Assembly (NCBI GenBank): GCA_052379645.1
Contig: JBQSYU010000018.1
Length of the DNA stretch: 64,000 nt
Origin: Arthrobacter_H sp030452125
GTDB lineage: Bacteria > Actinomycetota > Actinomycetes > Actinomycetales > Micrococcaceae
Direction: 5' to 3' (one strand)
Part shown: positions 1 through 7,640 of the stretch, in pieces
Position numbering within the stretch: position 1 is the stretch's first letter
Layout: each line of letters opens with the position of its first letter
Position numbers and translations under genes: made by a program
Notes under the pieces: generated by a model
Seen by the model: only the letters and a program-made list of their open reading frames with translations
Database searches by the model: none
Told to the model about the DNA's origin: nothing

Positions 1-72
1 TCCCTTGGAGACCGGCACGACCCGGGGGGCGAGGGGCTTGGCCTCGTCCGTGGCGTATTCATAAGTAGTCAT
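1..72 (-). CDS. ctaD: Cytochrome c oxidase subunit I, N-terminal fragment (cut by window edge)
   Basis: Only the first 24 codons lie in the window, beginning with ATG at 72 and reading MTTYEYATDEAK, then a motif close to APRVVPVSKG. That is the usual start of actinobacterial aa3 oxidase subunit I, the membrane subunit that carries haem a and the haem a3-CuB centre and reduces oxygen. It begins 6 bases after the ctaC stop codon, so the two are surely co-transcribed. The identification rests on the short N-terminus and on its place directly after ctaC. Confidence 0.8.
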   Translation of the reverse strand, partial: MTTYEYATDEAKPLAPRVVPVSKG

Positions 73-78
73 CGCGGC

Positions 79-954
79 CTACTCCCCTTCCTCTCCCGGA
101 ATGGTGATGGAATTGACCTCGTCCGGCTTGCGGCTGTAGTCCTTGCCGATGTGTCCGTCTTCCATCTCGGAAAGCTTGGACTTGAACTCGGCTTCGGAAA
201 CGACCTCGACGTTGAAGAGCATCTCGGAGTGGTACTCGCCGCACAGCTCGGCACATTTGCCGGCGTACGTGCCCTCCTCCTGCGGAGTGAGGTAGATCGT
301 ATTGGTCTTGCCCGGAATCATGTCGAGCTTCTGCAGGAAGGCAGGAACCCAGAAGGAGTGGATGACGTCACGGCTGTTCAGCTCGAGCGTCACCGAGGTG
401 TCGACCGGCAGGTACAACGTGGCGATTTCATCGTTCTTGCCCTTGGAACCATCCAAGTGGGCCTGAACGCTGGCATCGTACTTTTCTTCGCCCTGGTAGG
501 AATAGTTGTAATCCCAGGCCCACTGCTTCGCCTGGACATCAACGACCAGTTCGGAATCGACGGGTTCTTCGATGGCGGTCTGGGTGCTATCCGAGAACGT
601 GAAGAACGTCAGGACCATCATCAACGGCACTGCCGTGTAGAGGATCTCCATGGGGAGGTTGTAGCTGAGCTGGCGTGGGAAACCGACTTCGCCCTTACGG
701 CGGCGGTAGGCCACGATGCACCAGATCATCAGCCCCCAGGTCATGATGCCGACCAGAAGGACGGTGACCCATGTGTGGACCCAGAGATCCTGGATGCTTG
801 CAGTGTGGTTGGTGATATCCCGGGATTCGTTCGGGAGCCAGCCACGCTGGACTTGTTCTGAACAACCCGTCAGCAGCAGCGCCCCCGCGCCGGCGATGGC
901 CAGTACCTTGGCCTTGCCCCTGCGACTGCTGCTGGTTCGGTCTTGCGAACTCAC
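79..954 (-). CDS. ctaC: Cytochrome c oxidase subunit II
   Basis: This is subunit II of the aa3-type respiratory oxidase; it receives electrons from cytochrome c and passes them to subunit I. The 291-residue protein starts with a lipoprotein signal (LLLTGC, lipid-modified Cys31). Two membrane helices follow at about residues 55-85 and 100-122, then an extracytoplasmic cupredoxin domain. The CuA ligands are visible as the His of HSFWVPAF and as C234, C238, H242 and M245 in CAELCGEYHSEM. The start is GTG at 954, preceded by AGGAAGG. That GTG overlaps the stop of a 39-codon upstream ORF as GTGA. ctaD follows directly. Confidence 0.95.
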   Translation of the reverse strand: MSSQDRTSSSRRGKAKVLAIAGAGALLLTGCSEQVQRGWLPNESRDITNHTASIQDLWVHTWVTVLLVGIMTWGLMIWCIVAYRRRKGEVGFPRQLSYNLPMEILYTAVPLMMVLTFFTFSDSTQTAIEEPVDSELVVDVQAKQWAWDYNYSYQGEEKYDASVQAHLDGSKGKNDEIATLYLPVDTSVTLELNSRDVIHSFWVPAFLQKLDMIPGKTNTIYLTPQEEGTYAGKCAELCGEYHSEMLFNVEVVSEAEFKSKLSEMEDGHIGKDYSRKPDEVNSITIPGEEGE

Positions 955-1070
955 AGACGGCCCTTCCTCTTTGTTGGTGCGATACGTGGTCTCGGAGCTG
1001 CCAGATTCGGTTCCGGCCGCAGCAAGGCATCCGGCACCGGCACTTCGAGACCAATAGTTTTACTACTCAT
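951..1070 (-). CDS. Candidate small ORF overlapping the ctaC start
   Basis: A 39-codon ORF runs from ATG at 1070 to TGA at 951-953. The stop shares bases with the GTG start of ctaC (GTGA), the arrangement used for translational coupling. A -10-like TAAGCT lies 5 bases upstream of its ATG, so it could be the leaderless first cistron of the cta transcript. The peptide begins MSSKTIGLEVPVPDALL and ends in a basic tail. It has no cysteines and no membrane segment, and I recognise no family. Third-position GC is only moderate, so it may be a leader peptide or a chance ORF. Confidence 0.35.
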   Translation of the reverse strand: MSSKTIGLEVPVPDALLRPEPNLAAPRPRIAPTKRKGRL

Positions 1071-1162
1071 CGTAGAGCTTACCCTCTCGAACGACGGAAT
1101 GCCGACCGAAACCCCGTGTCAACCGATGGTTACGTTGACGTGGGATTCAGGTCGGCAGCGTC

Positions 1163-1540
1163 CTAGTGGAACGAGTCGCCGCAGGCGCAGGAGCCGCCGG
1201 CGTTGGGGTTGTCGATGGTGAAGCCCTGCTTGGAGATGGTGTCCTCGAAGTCGATGGAGGCACCGGCGAGGTAGGGCACGCTCATCTTGTCGATGATGAC
1301 GTCGACCCCCTCGAAGGTGCGCACGGCATCACCATCGAGCTGGCGCTCGTCGAAGTAGAGCTGGTAGATCAGGCCGGAGCAGCCACCCGGCTGGACGGCC
1401 ACGCGCAGGCGGAGATCGGTTCGCCCTTCCTGCTCCAACAGGCTGCGGACCTTTTCCGCGGCCACATCGGAGAGAAGCACCTCGTGGGTCTTGAGCTCCT
1501 CGGTGGAACCGGCGGTCGAATCATTGGTCGTGGCGGTCAT
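1163..1540 (-). CDS. erpA: Iron-sulfur cluster insertion protein (HesB/IscA/ErpA family)
   Basis: This A-type carrier delivers Fe-S clusters to target enzymes. The 125-residue protein has the family fold and all three cluster-binding cysteines: Cys54 in GGCSGL, and Cys118 and Cys120 in GGSCACGDSFH at the C-terminus. The ATG at 1540 is chosen because GGAGG ends 5 bases before it; a TTG four codons upstream would put the Shine-Dalgarno inside the gene. It lies downstream of the M20 peptidase and upstream of the cta genes, separated from each by a gap. Confidence 0.9.
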   Translation of the reverse strand: MTATTNDSTAGSTEELKTHEVLLSDVAAEKVRSLLEQEGRTDLRLRVAVQPGGCSGLIYQLYFDERQLDGDAVRTFEGVDVIIDKMSVPYLAGASIDFEDTISKQGFTIDNPNAGGSCACGDSFH

Positions 1541-1568
1541 CTGGTCCTCCAATATTGCTTGTTCCGGA

Positions 1569-1592
1569 GGGCGGCACCGTAGCGTGCCGTCC
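1569..1592 (-). terminator. Weak hairpin between the M20 peptidase gene and erpA
   Basis: GGCGGCAC pairs with GTGCCGTC around a short loop, giving about nine pairs including one G-U. There is no T-run after it on the minus strand, so termination is uncertain. Confidence 0.3.
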
Positions 1593-1621
1593 CCTCATGT
1601 CCCATGGTACGACAGGCACCC

Positions 1622-3037
1622 TTATTTCAGTCCTTCTGAATCAAGCCGCGCCAGAAGCAGTGCTTCGGCGATGACGGCCTTGCGGAAATCCTCGAGATGC
1701 AGCGACTCGTTGGCGCTATGGGCCCGCGAGTCGGGGTCCTCGACCCCGGTGACCAGGATCTGGGCCTGCGGGTAGACATCGAGCAGATCGGCGATGAACG
1801 GAATCGAGCCGCCGATGCCGGTTTCCACGGGGGTGACGCCCCAGGCCTTCTCCAAGGACCACAGGCTGGCCCGGGCGGCTGCCGCCTGGGTGTCGGTGGA
1901 GAAGGCATTGCCCTGTTCGACGGCGGTGAAGTCGACCTGGGCGCCGAAGAGGTCCTGTGACTCCACGTGGCGTTGCAGCGCCTCGGCTGCTTCCTGCGGA
2001 TCCTGGCCGGGGGCCAACCTGACGCTGATCTTCAGCCGGGTCGACGGCTGCAGGGTGTTGGAAGACAGATCCACGGAAGGCATGTCCATGCCGATGACCG
2101 ACAGTGCCGGTTTGTTCCAGAGCCGGTCGGCCAGCGCGCCGGTACCGGCCAGGCGGTATCCCTCGACCACCGAGGAATCGGCCCGGAAGTCGGCCTCGGC
2201 GTAGTCCACCGGATCGGTGTCGCGGGCCAGCAGACCCTCGACGGCGACGTTGCCTTCATCATCATGGAAGGAGGCGATCAGTCGCGCGGCCACGGTGGGG
2301 GCATCGAGGACCGGGCCACCGAACATGCCCGAATGCACTGCGTGGTCCAGGACGCGGACTTCGATCTCGGCGCCGACCATCCCCCGCAAGCTGGTGGTCA
2401 AGGCCGGGACACCGACCTTCCAGTTGCTGGAATCGGCCACGACGATCACATCGGAGGCCAACAGTTCGCGGTGCTTCTCCAGGAACGGGCGGAAGGAGGG
2501 CGAACCGGCTTCCTCCTCCCCCTCGAAGAAATAGGTCACTCCGACGCCGAAGTCCTCCACGACGTCGAGCACCGCGCGCAGCGAGGCGATGTGGACCATG
2601 ATGCCCGCCTTGTCATCGGCGGCACCACGACCGTACAGCCGGCCCTCGGATTCGGTGGCTTCGAAGGGGGCGGTGTTCCACAGGTCCGGATCCCCCGGGG
2701 GCTGGACATCGTGGTGGGCGTACAGCAGGATCGTTGGCTTGCCGGGCTGGGCCGGGCGCCGGCCCACGACGGCCGGGGAGCCCGGCTTGCCCTCGGGGGT
2801 GTCCACCGAAAGGATCTGTACGTCCTCCATGCCGGTGGAACGGACCAATGCGGCGACGGCTTCGGCGCTGCGATCGAGTTCGGCGGCATCGAAGGCCTCC
2901 CAGGCGATCCCGGGGATGGCGACAAGGGATTTCAGCTCGGTCAGGGTCTGGTCGATGGCACGGTTCACGCGCTCGGTGATCGCTGCCAGATCGACGCCGT
3001 GATCGACGGCGGCGGAAACGGGTTCGGAAGTAGTCAT
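1622..3037 (-). CDS. M20 family metallopeptidase (dipeptidase-like)
   Basis: This is a cytoplasmic zinc peptidase of the M20/ArgE/DapE superfamily, 471 residues, the length usual for the dipeptidase branch. Metal and catalytic motifs run in order: the first His-Asp in LYAHHDVQPPGD, the bridging Asp in GRGAADDKAG, the Glu-Glu pair in FEGEEEAGSPS, and a distal His in RAHSANESL. The dimerisation domain sits between them. Substrate specificity cannot be read from the sequence. It appears to be leaderless: a TAGGCT box lies 6 bases before the ATG. It is divergent from the DUF3043 gene. Confidence 0.88.
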   Translation of the reverse strand: MTTSEPVSAAVDHGVDLAAITERVNRAIDQTLTELKSLVAIPGIAWEAFDAAELDRSAEAVAALVRSTGMEDVQILSVDTPEGKPGSPAVVGRRPAQPGKPTILLYAHHDVQPPGDPDLWNTAPFEATESEGRLYGRGAADDKAGIMVHIASLRAVLDVVEDFGVGVTYFFEGEEEAGSPSFRPFLEKHRELLASDVIVVADSSNWKVGVPALTTSLRGMVGAEIEVRVLDHAVHSGMFGGPVLDAPTVAARLIASFHDDEGNVAVEGLLARDTDPVDYAEADFRADSSVVEGYRLAGTGALADRLWNKPALSVIGMDMPSVDLSSNTLQPSTRLKISVRLAPGQDPQEAAEALQRHVESQDLFGAQVDFTAVEQGNAFSTDTQAAAARASLWSLEKAWGVTPVETGIGGSIPFIADLLDVYPQAQILVTGVEDPDSRAHSANESLHLEDFRKAVIAEALLLARLDSEGLK

Positions 3038-3043
3038 GGCTTC

Positions 3044-3049
3044 AGCCTA
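3044..3049 (-). promoter_or_regulatory. -10 box for a leaderless M20 peptidase mRNA
   Basis: TAGGCT on the minus strand lies 6 bases before the ATG at 3037, so transcription should begin at or beside the start codon. No Shine-Dalgarno is present. Confidence 0.55.
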
Positions 3050-3086
3050 CAACCGCCCGGCGTTTCGGCTGCGGGAGAGGCCCGGC

Positions 3087-3092
3087 TAGACT
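3087..3092 (+). promoter_or_regulatory. -10 box for a leaderless DUF3043 mRNA
   Basis: TAGACT lies 6 bases before the GTG at 3099, so the predicted transcript begins at the start codon. It is divergent from the M20 -10 box about 40 bases away. Confidence 0.55.
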
Positions 3093-3098
3093 TGGCAC

Positions 3099-3683
3099 GT
3101 GTTTGGAAGCAAAAAAGCCGATGCCGCACAGCCGCCGGCCACCCCAGAAGAGTCAGACAGCCCGGCCCTAGGCAAGGGCACGCCGACGCCGAGGCGCAAC
3201 AGCCAGCAGGCGCAGAACAAGCGTCCCCTGGTGCCCAGCGACCGGAAGGCGGCCAAGGCCCAGGCGCGCCAGCAGCGTTCGGCCGCCCAGGAGCGGATGC
3301 GTCTGGCCAACGAGACCGGCGACGAACGCTACCTCTCGACCCGGGACAAGGGTCCGCAGAAGCGTTTCGCCCGCAACTTCGTGGACTCCCGCTGGATGGT
3401 CGGTGAGTTCCTGATGATCATCATCCTGGTCTTCCTCATCATCTCCTTCTCGATGAGCAGCAACATCCAGGTCACCGCCTACGTCACCTTCGGTTTGTGG
3501 ATCGTCCTGGGCGTCACGGTCCTGGACTCGTTCATCATGACGCGCCAGCTCAAACGGCGCTTGACCGATAAGTTCGGCACCCGGGACCGTGGAGTGCTGT
3601 GGTACGCGGCGATGCGCGGCCTGCAGTTCCGCAAGCTGCGCCTGCCGAAGCCGCAGGTCGCCCGCGGCGGACCGGTCGACTGA
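3099..3683 (+). CDS. DUF3043 family membrane protein
   Basis: This 194-residue protein belongs to a family confined to Actinomycetota and has no known function. About 100 hydrophilic, basic, Gln/Ala-rich N-terminal residues precede two membrane helices (FLMIIILVFLIISF and a second starting near VTFGLWIVLG). A basic C-terminal tail follows (QLKRRL, KLRLPKPQ). The start is GTG at 3099, 6 bases after a TAGACT box, which makes a leaderless start likely. The gene stands alone and converges with pyrD on a strong hairpin. Confidence 0.8.
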   Translation: MFGSKKADAAQPPATPEESDSPALGKGTPTPRRNSQQAQNKRPLVPSDRKAAKAQARQQRSAAQERMRLANETGDERYLSTRDKGPQKRFARNFVDSRWMVGEFLMIIILVFLIISFSMSSNIQVTAYVTFGLWIVLGVTVLDSFIMTRQLKRRLTDKFGTRDRGVLWYAAMRGLQFRKLRLPKPQVARGGPVD

Positions 3684-3705
3684 CCGCACTGCTTCCCGGA
3701 GCATG

Positions 3706-3742
3706 CAACGAGGGCCCCCACCATCGGTGGGGGCCCTCGTTG
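3706..3742. terminator. Bidirectional terminator between the DUF3043 gene and pyrD
   Basis: A perfect 17-base inverted repeat (CAACGAGGGCCCCCACC and its complement) surrounds a 3-base loop, ATC. Placed between convergent genes, it can serve both strands, though neither side has a proper T-run. Confidence 0.85.
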
Positions 3743-3755
3743 CCTGTGTGCAGGA

Positions 3756-4829
3756 TCAGCGACCGGAGAAGGCCTTGCGCAATCCGCGGTTGATCCGGGC
3801 GACCCAGAACGGGCCTTCATACAGGAAGGCGGTGTACCCCTGGACCAGATCCGCCCCGGCCGCCAGGCGTTCCAGGACATCGTCCGCCGTCTCCACTCCC
3901 CCGACCGAGATCACCGTGGACTCCTGTGGCAAGGTCGAGCGCAGGCGGCGCAGCACGTCCAATGACCTGGACTTCAGCGGGGCACCACTCAGACCGCCGG
4001 CTCCGTATTCGCGGATCCGATCGGGAACCGTGACCAATCCGGTGCGCTCGATGGTGGTGTTGGTGGCCACGACTCCTTCCAACCCGAGCTCGGTGACCAG
4101 CGCGGCCACGTCATCGACATCAGAGTCCGCCAGATCGGGGGCGATCTTCACCAGGAGGGGGACATGCCTTCCCGTGGTCCGGTCCGCTTCGGCCCCGACG
4201 GCGGCCAGCAGTGGACGCAACGAGTCGATGCCCTGGAGCAGGCGCAGCCCAGGAGTGTTCGGGGAACTGACGTTGACCACCAGGTAGTCCGCCGCGCCAG
4301 CCAGTTCCCGGGTTCCTGCCAGATAGTCCTCGATGGCATCGTCCAGCTCGACGAGTTTGGTCTTGCCGATGTTCAGGCCCACGACCGGCCGGTCGGGGCC
4401 GAACCGTCGGGTCAGGACGGGCAACGCGGCGCGGATCCGGGGGGCGACCGCTGCGGCACCGTCGTTGTTGAATCCCATCCGGTTGATCACCGCACGATCC
4501 TCGACGAGCCGGAACAGTCGTGGTTTCGGGTTCCCTGGTTGGGCCTGGCCGGTGATCGTCCCGATTTCGAGATGCCCGAAGCCCAGATCCGCCAGGGCCG
4601 CAACCCCGTGGCCCTCCTTGTCGAAACCGGCAGCCAGACCGAAGGGTGAGGGAAAATCAAGGCCCATGACCCGGCGCTTCAGGCTTGGGTGCGGGCGGGT
4701 GATCCGGCGCAGCACCGCCGAAGCCCCGGTGGTTTCGGCCAGGCGGATGAGCCGGAAGCCGATCTGGTGGGCCTTTTCGGGATCCATGCCGGAGAAGACC
4801 ACACGGAAGAACGTCGGGTAGAAGCGCAT
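3756..4829 (-). CDS. pyrD: Quinone-dependent dihydroorotate dehydrogenase (class 2)
   Basis: It oxidises dihydroorotate to orotate, the fourth step of UMP synthesis, passing electrons through FMN to membrane quinone. The 357-residue protein has the N-terminal amphipathic membrane-associating helix of class 2 enzymes (MRFYPTFFRVVFSGMDPEKAH). It then has the FMN barrel with SPFGLAAGFDKEG, NRMGFNNDG and the active-site NVSSPNTPGLR, where Ser is the class 2 base. The ATG at 4829 gives the family start; the frame stays open upstream but lacks homology. It is separate from the main pyr operon near 44-53 kb. Confidence 0.95.
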   Translation of the reverse strand: MRFYPTFFRVVFSGMDPEKAHQIGFRLIRLAETTGASAVLRRITRPHPSLKRRVMGLDFPSPFGLAAGFDKEGHGVAALADLGFGHLEIGTITGQAQPGNPKPRLFRLVEDRAVINRMGFNNDGAAAVAPRIRAALPVLTRRFGPDRPVVGLNIGKTKLVELDDAIEDYLAGTRELAGAADYLVVNVSSPNTPGLRLLQGIDSLRPLLAAVGAEADRTTGRHVPLLVKIAPDLADSDVDDVAALVTELGLEGVVATNTTIERTGLVTVPDRIREYGAGGLSGAPLKSRSLDVLRRLRSTLPQESTVISVGGVETADDVLERLAAGADLVQGYTAFLYEGPFWVARINRGLRKAFSGR

Positions 4830-4877
4830 GCCACCAGTCTTCCCTGCCCATGCTGCCGCTGCCAACTCCACCATGGA

Positions 4878-4883
4878 TATGCT
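4878..4883 (+). promoter_or_regulatory. -10 box for a leaderless hydrolase mRNA
   Basis: TATGCT lies 6 bases before the ATG at 4890. The same GGATATGCT context recurs before the PrsW-like gene at 54299. Confidence 0.5.
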
Positions 4884-4889
4884 CGACAC

Positions 4890-6002
4890 ATGCATAGCGA
4901 GGAACCGCAGTACGCGGTCGACACCCGTCCCGGGCAGTGGGTCGAGGATGAACTGGGGCCGGGATTCAGCTACACCACGATTGCCCGCGGACGGGATGAG
5001 GAAGGTCCCCTCAGTGCCACGTTGGTGCGCTACCTGCCCGTCGAGGCGTCCTCGCCGGAGCCACCCCGGGAACAGAAGCATTGGCGCGATGCCATGCTCA
5101 ACCTCCGCCAGGGACTGGACCGGGTCCTGGCCGGCGGGCCGCAGGCCGGCGCCGCCACCGAGGAGCCCACCGACGTCGTGCTGGGGATGCATGGCTGGAC
5201 CGACTATTTCTACAACGCGGAACTGGCCAGGTATTGGGCCGGACGGGGATACCGTTTCTACGCGTTGGATCTGCGCCGGTACGGTCGCAGCCTCAGATCC
5301 TGGCAGACCCCGGGATTCGTCACCTCGCTCACCGAGTACGACGTCGATATCGAAGCCGCGCTGGCCACGATCAGGGAGGATGTGGGTCCGGTGGGCCGGA
5401 CCCTCTGCGTGGCCCACTCCACCGGGGGTCTCACGGCGAGCCTCTACGCCCATCGCCACCCCGGGGTGTTCACGGCGCTGATCCTGAATTCACCCTGGCT
5501 GGAGATGCAGGGCAGCTGGTTGGTCCGCAACGCGGCCGCCGGACTACTCGATCCGTTGGCGAGGGTGCGGCCCAAGGCCAGGATCAAGCTCCCCGAGGTC
5601 GACCACTACTGGCAGTCCCTGTCCAACCGGGCGCATGGGGAATGGGACATCCATCCACTCTGGCGCCCACGCCATGCCTTCCCGGTCACCGCCGGATGGA
5701 TCACTGCGGTCCTGGCCGGACACGCGGAGGTCAACCGGGGACTGGATATCAAGGCACCGGTGTTGGTGATGACCTCAGACCGGACGCATCTGGGGACCTC
5801 CTTCGAACCCGAGATGCTGGTTTCGGACACCGTCATCGAGGTGGAGACGGTCAGGCAGCGGGCCCTGAAGCTGGGCCACGAGGTGGCGATCGTGCGGATT
5901 GAAGCGGGGATGCATGACCTGTTCACCTCTGCTGCGCGGACCCGTGCGAAGGCCTACGAGGCGGTGACCCGGTTCTGCGACGGGTACGTCCCCGCGCCCT
6001 GA
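4890..6002 (+). CDS. Alpha/beta hydrolase
   Basis: This 370-residue serine hydrolase has an alpha/beta fold: oxyanion-side motif VLGMHGWTDYF, nucleophile elbow VAHSTGG (Ser flanked by His and Thr), a late acid-bearing segment VMTSDRTH and the catalytic-His candidate AGMHDLF near the C-terminus. It resembles the lysophospholipase-like branch, but the substrate is unknown. The frame is open further upstream; ATG at 4890 is chosen because of the -10 box 6 bases before it and because homology begins here. It is divergent from pyrD and convergent with uppS. Confidence 0.8.
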   Translation: MHSEEPQYAVDTRPGQWVEDELGPGFSYTTIARGRDEEGPLSATLVRYLPVEASSPEPPREQKHWRDAMLNLRQGLDRVLAGGPQAGAATEEPTDVVLGMHGWTDYFYNAELARYWAGRGYRFYALDLRRYGRSLRSWQTPGFVTSLTEYDVDIEAALATIREDVGPVGRTLCVAHSTGGLTASLYAHRHPGVFTALILNSPWLEMQGSWLVRNAAAGLLDPLARVRPKARIKLPEVDHYWQSLSNRAHGEWDIHPLWRPRHAFPVTAGWITAVLAGHAEVNRGLDIKAPVLVMTSDRTHLGTSFEPEMLVSDTVIEVETVRQRALKLGHEVAIVRIEAGMHDLFTSAARTRAKAYEAVTRFCDGYVPAP

Positions 6003-6015
6003 GCGGTTCCGGCAT

Positions 6016-6825
6016 TCATTCGGTGGGGGTGTCCATGGCGGCGCCGAAGCGCCGATCGCGGCGGGCGTAGATCCCGACGGCCTCCCAGAGCGTGCGCCGG
6101 TCCACATCGGGCCAGAGCACATCCATGAAGACCATTTCGGCGTAGGCGGATTGCCAGAGCATGAAGTTGGAGGTCCGTTGCTCCCCCGAGGACCGCAGGA
6201 ACAGGTCGACATCGGGAAGATCCGGTTCGTCCAGATAGCGTCCGATGGTCTTCTCGGAGATCCCGCGGGGTTTCAGCCGCCCGGCGGCGACATCCTCGGC
6301 GATCGCCGACACCGCGTCGGCGATCTCGGCCCGGCCACCATAGTTCACGCACATGGTCAGATGGCAGACGTCGTTGTCCTTGGTCTGTTCCTCGGCCTCG
6401 AGCAGTTCGTTGACCACCGAACGCCAGAGCCTGGGGCGCCGGCCGGCCCAGCGCACCCGGACCCCCCAGGCGTCGAGCTGGTCCCGCTGCCGGTGGAGCA
6501 CATCCCGGTTGAAGCCCATCAGGAACCTGACTTCCTCGGGGCTGCGCTTCCAGTTTTCGGTGGAAAAGGCGTAGACCGACACGTATTTCACGCCCAGTTC
6601 GATCGCCCCGGCCATCACATCGAGCAGCGCGGCCTCCCCCGCCTTATGTCCTTCCGTGCGTGGCAGTCCGCGTTGGTTGGCCCAGCGTCCGTTGCCGTCC
6701 ATCACGATGGCCACATGCCGGGGCACCAGCTCGGCGGGGATGCGTGGGGCCGTGGCACCACTGGGGTGCGGCCACGGGGCGAGGACGTCGGGACGGTTCG
6801 CCCGCTGGCGGGAGGATCGCTTCAT
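6016..6825 (-). CDS. uppS: Isoprenyl transferase (cis-prenyltransferase; undecaprenyl/decaprenyl diphosphate synthase family)
   Basis: It condenses isopentenyl diphosphate onto an allylic primer in cis, making the polyprenyl carrier lipid for cell-wall synthesis. The 269-residue protein has the catalytic Asp in VAIVMDGNGRWA, then FSTENWKR, and the diphosphate/Mg site RSSGEQRTSNFMLWQ followed by YAEMVF. Exact chain length cannot be read from the sequence. ATG at 6825 is preferred; a TTG one codon upstream is possible. It starts 3 bases after the recO stop, so the two form an operon. Confidence 0.93.
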   Translation of the reverse strand: MKRSSRQRANRPDVLAPWPHPSGATAPRIPAELVPRHVAIVMDGNGRWANQRGLPRTEGHKAGEAALLDVMAGAIELGVKYVSVYAFSTENWKRSPEEVRFLMGFNRDVLHRQRDQLDAWGVRVRWAGRRPRLWRSVVNELLEAEEQTKDNDVCHLTMCVNYGGRAEIADAVSAIAEDVAAGRLKPRGISEKTIGRYLDEPDLPDVDLFLRSSGEQRTSNFMLWQSAYAEMVFMDVLWPDVDRRTLWEAVGIYARRDRRFGAAMDTPTE

Positions 6826-6828
6826 CAA

Positions 6829-7581
6829 TCAGGCTCTTTCCACGTGTTTGAGGGACTTGACGACCCGTTCCAGATGCCATTGCAGATACCCCGCCACCAT
6901 ACCGGCAGCCTCCCGTCGGGCCGAGGCATCGGCGTGAAGCGTCGCAGGCCAATCCCCGGTGAGCAGGGCGGCCAGCAGGGAAACGGTCGCCGGGGCCGGG
7001 GAGCTGGACCCGGCAGGACGGCATTCGGCGCAGACGACCCCGCCCAGGGGGATGTTCAGGGCGGTATGCGGGCCGGGGGCCCCGCAGTGCACGCAGTCGG
7101 TGAAGCTCGGGGCCCACCCGGCGGTGGCCAGCGCCCGGAGCAGATAGGAATCCAGCAGCAGGCCGGGATCCTGGGCGCCGCGGGCCATCGCCGCGATGGC
7201 ACCGTGGAGCAACCTGAACTGGGTGGCCGCGGATTCGGTATCGGCTTCGGTGAGGCGCTCGGCGGTTTCGGCCATGGCGCTGGCACTGGTGTATCTCGAA
7301 TAGTCCAGCGACAGGGACTGGCCGTAGGGATGGCGCAATTGGGCCTGGGTGATGATGTCCAGGCTCCGACCACGGACGACCTGGGCCTCTACGAACATGA
7401 AAGGCTCCAGGGTGGCCCCCATTTTGGAGCTGGTGCGGCGCACCCCCTTGGCCACGGCACGGACCTGGCCGTGATCGGAGGTCAGCAACACGATGATCCG
7501 GTCGGCCTCGCCCAACTTATAGGTGCGCAGGACCAGACCCCGGGTCCGGTAGGACTTCGCGGCGAAACTGGAACGGGGCAC
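6829..7581 (-). CDS. recO: DNA repair protein RecO
   Basis: RecO anneals single strands and helps load RecA at gaps in the RecFOR pathway. The 250-residue protein has an N-terminal OB domain (residues 1-80, starting SYRTRGLVLRTYKLGEADRI), an alpha-helical middle and a zinc finger with CVHCG and CAEC cysteine pairs. GTG at 7581 is chosen because conserved sequence begins there and a GATACT -10-like box lies 6 bases upstream. The frame extends upstream only into leuA sequence. It precedes uppS in the same operon. Confidence 0.92.
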   Translation of the reverse strand: MPRSSFAAKSYRTRGLVLRTYKLGEADRIIVLLTSDHGQVRAVAKGVRRTSSKMGATLEPFMFVEAQVVRGRSLDIITQAQLRHPYGQSLSLDYSRYTSASAMAETAERLTEADTESAATQFRLLHGAIAAMARGAQDPGLLLDSYLLRALATAGWAPSFTDCVHCGAPGPHTALNIPLGGVVCAECRPAGSSSPAPATVSLLAALLTGDWPATLHADASARREAAGMVAGYLQWHLERVVKSLKHVERA

Positions 7582-7640
7582 GGCTCCAGTATCCCAGAGA
7601 AGCCGTGCCCCATGTGCCGCCGGTGGCTGTAGTTGCCGCC

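Noticed and set aside
151..861. Long open frames opposite real genes (for example opposite ctaC, carB 44458-48522 and the M20 gene 1967-3406)
   Set aside because: These are antisense shadows typical of high-GC DNA; they have no recognisable domains and low-complexity translations, while the opposite strand encodes clear families.
1117..1122. TTGACA upstream of the ctaC region as a -35 box
   Set aside because: No acceptable -10 at the right distance; the TAAGCT box at 1076-1081 is too far away to pair with it.
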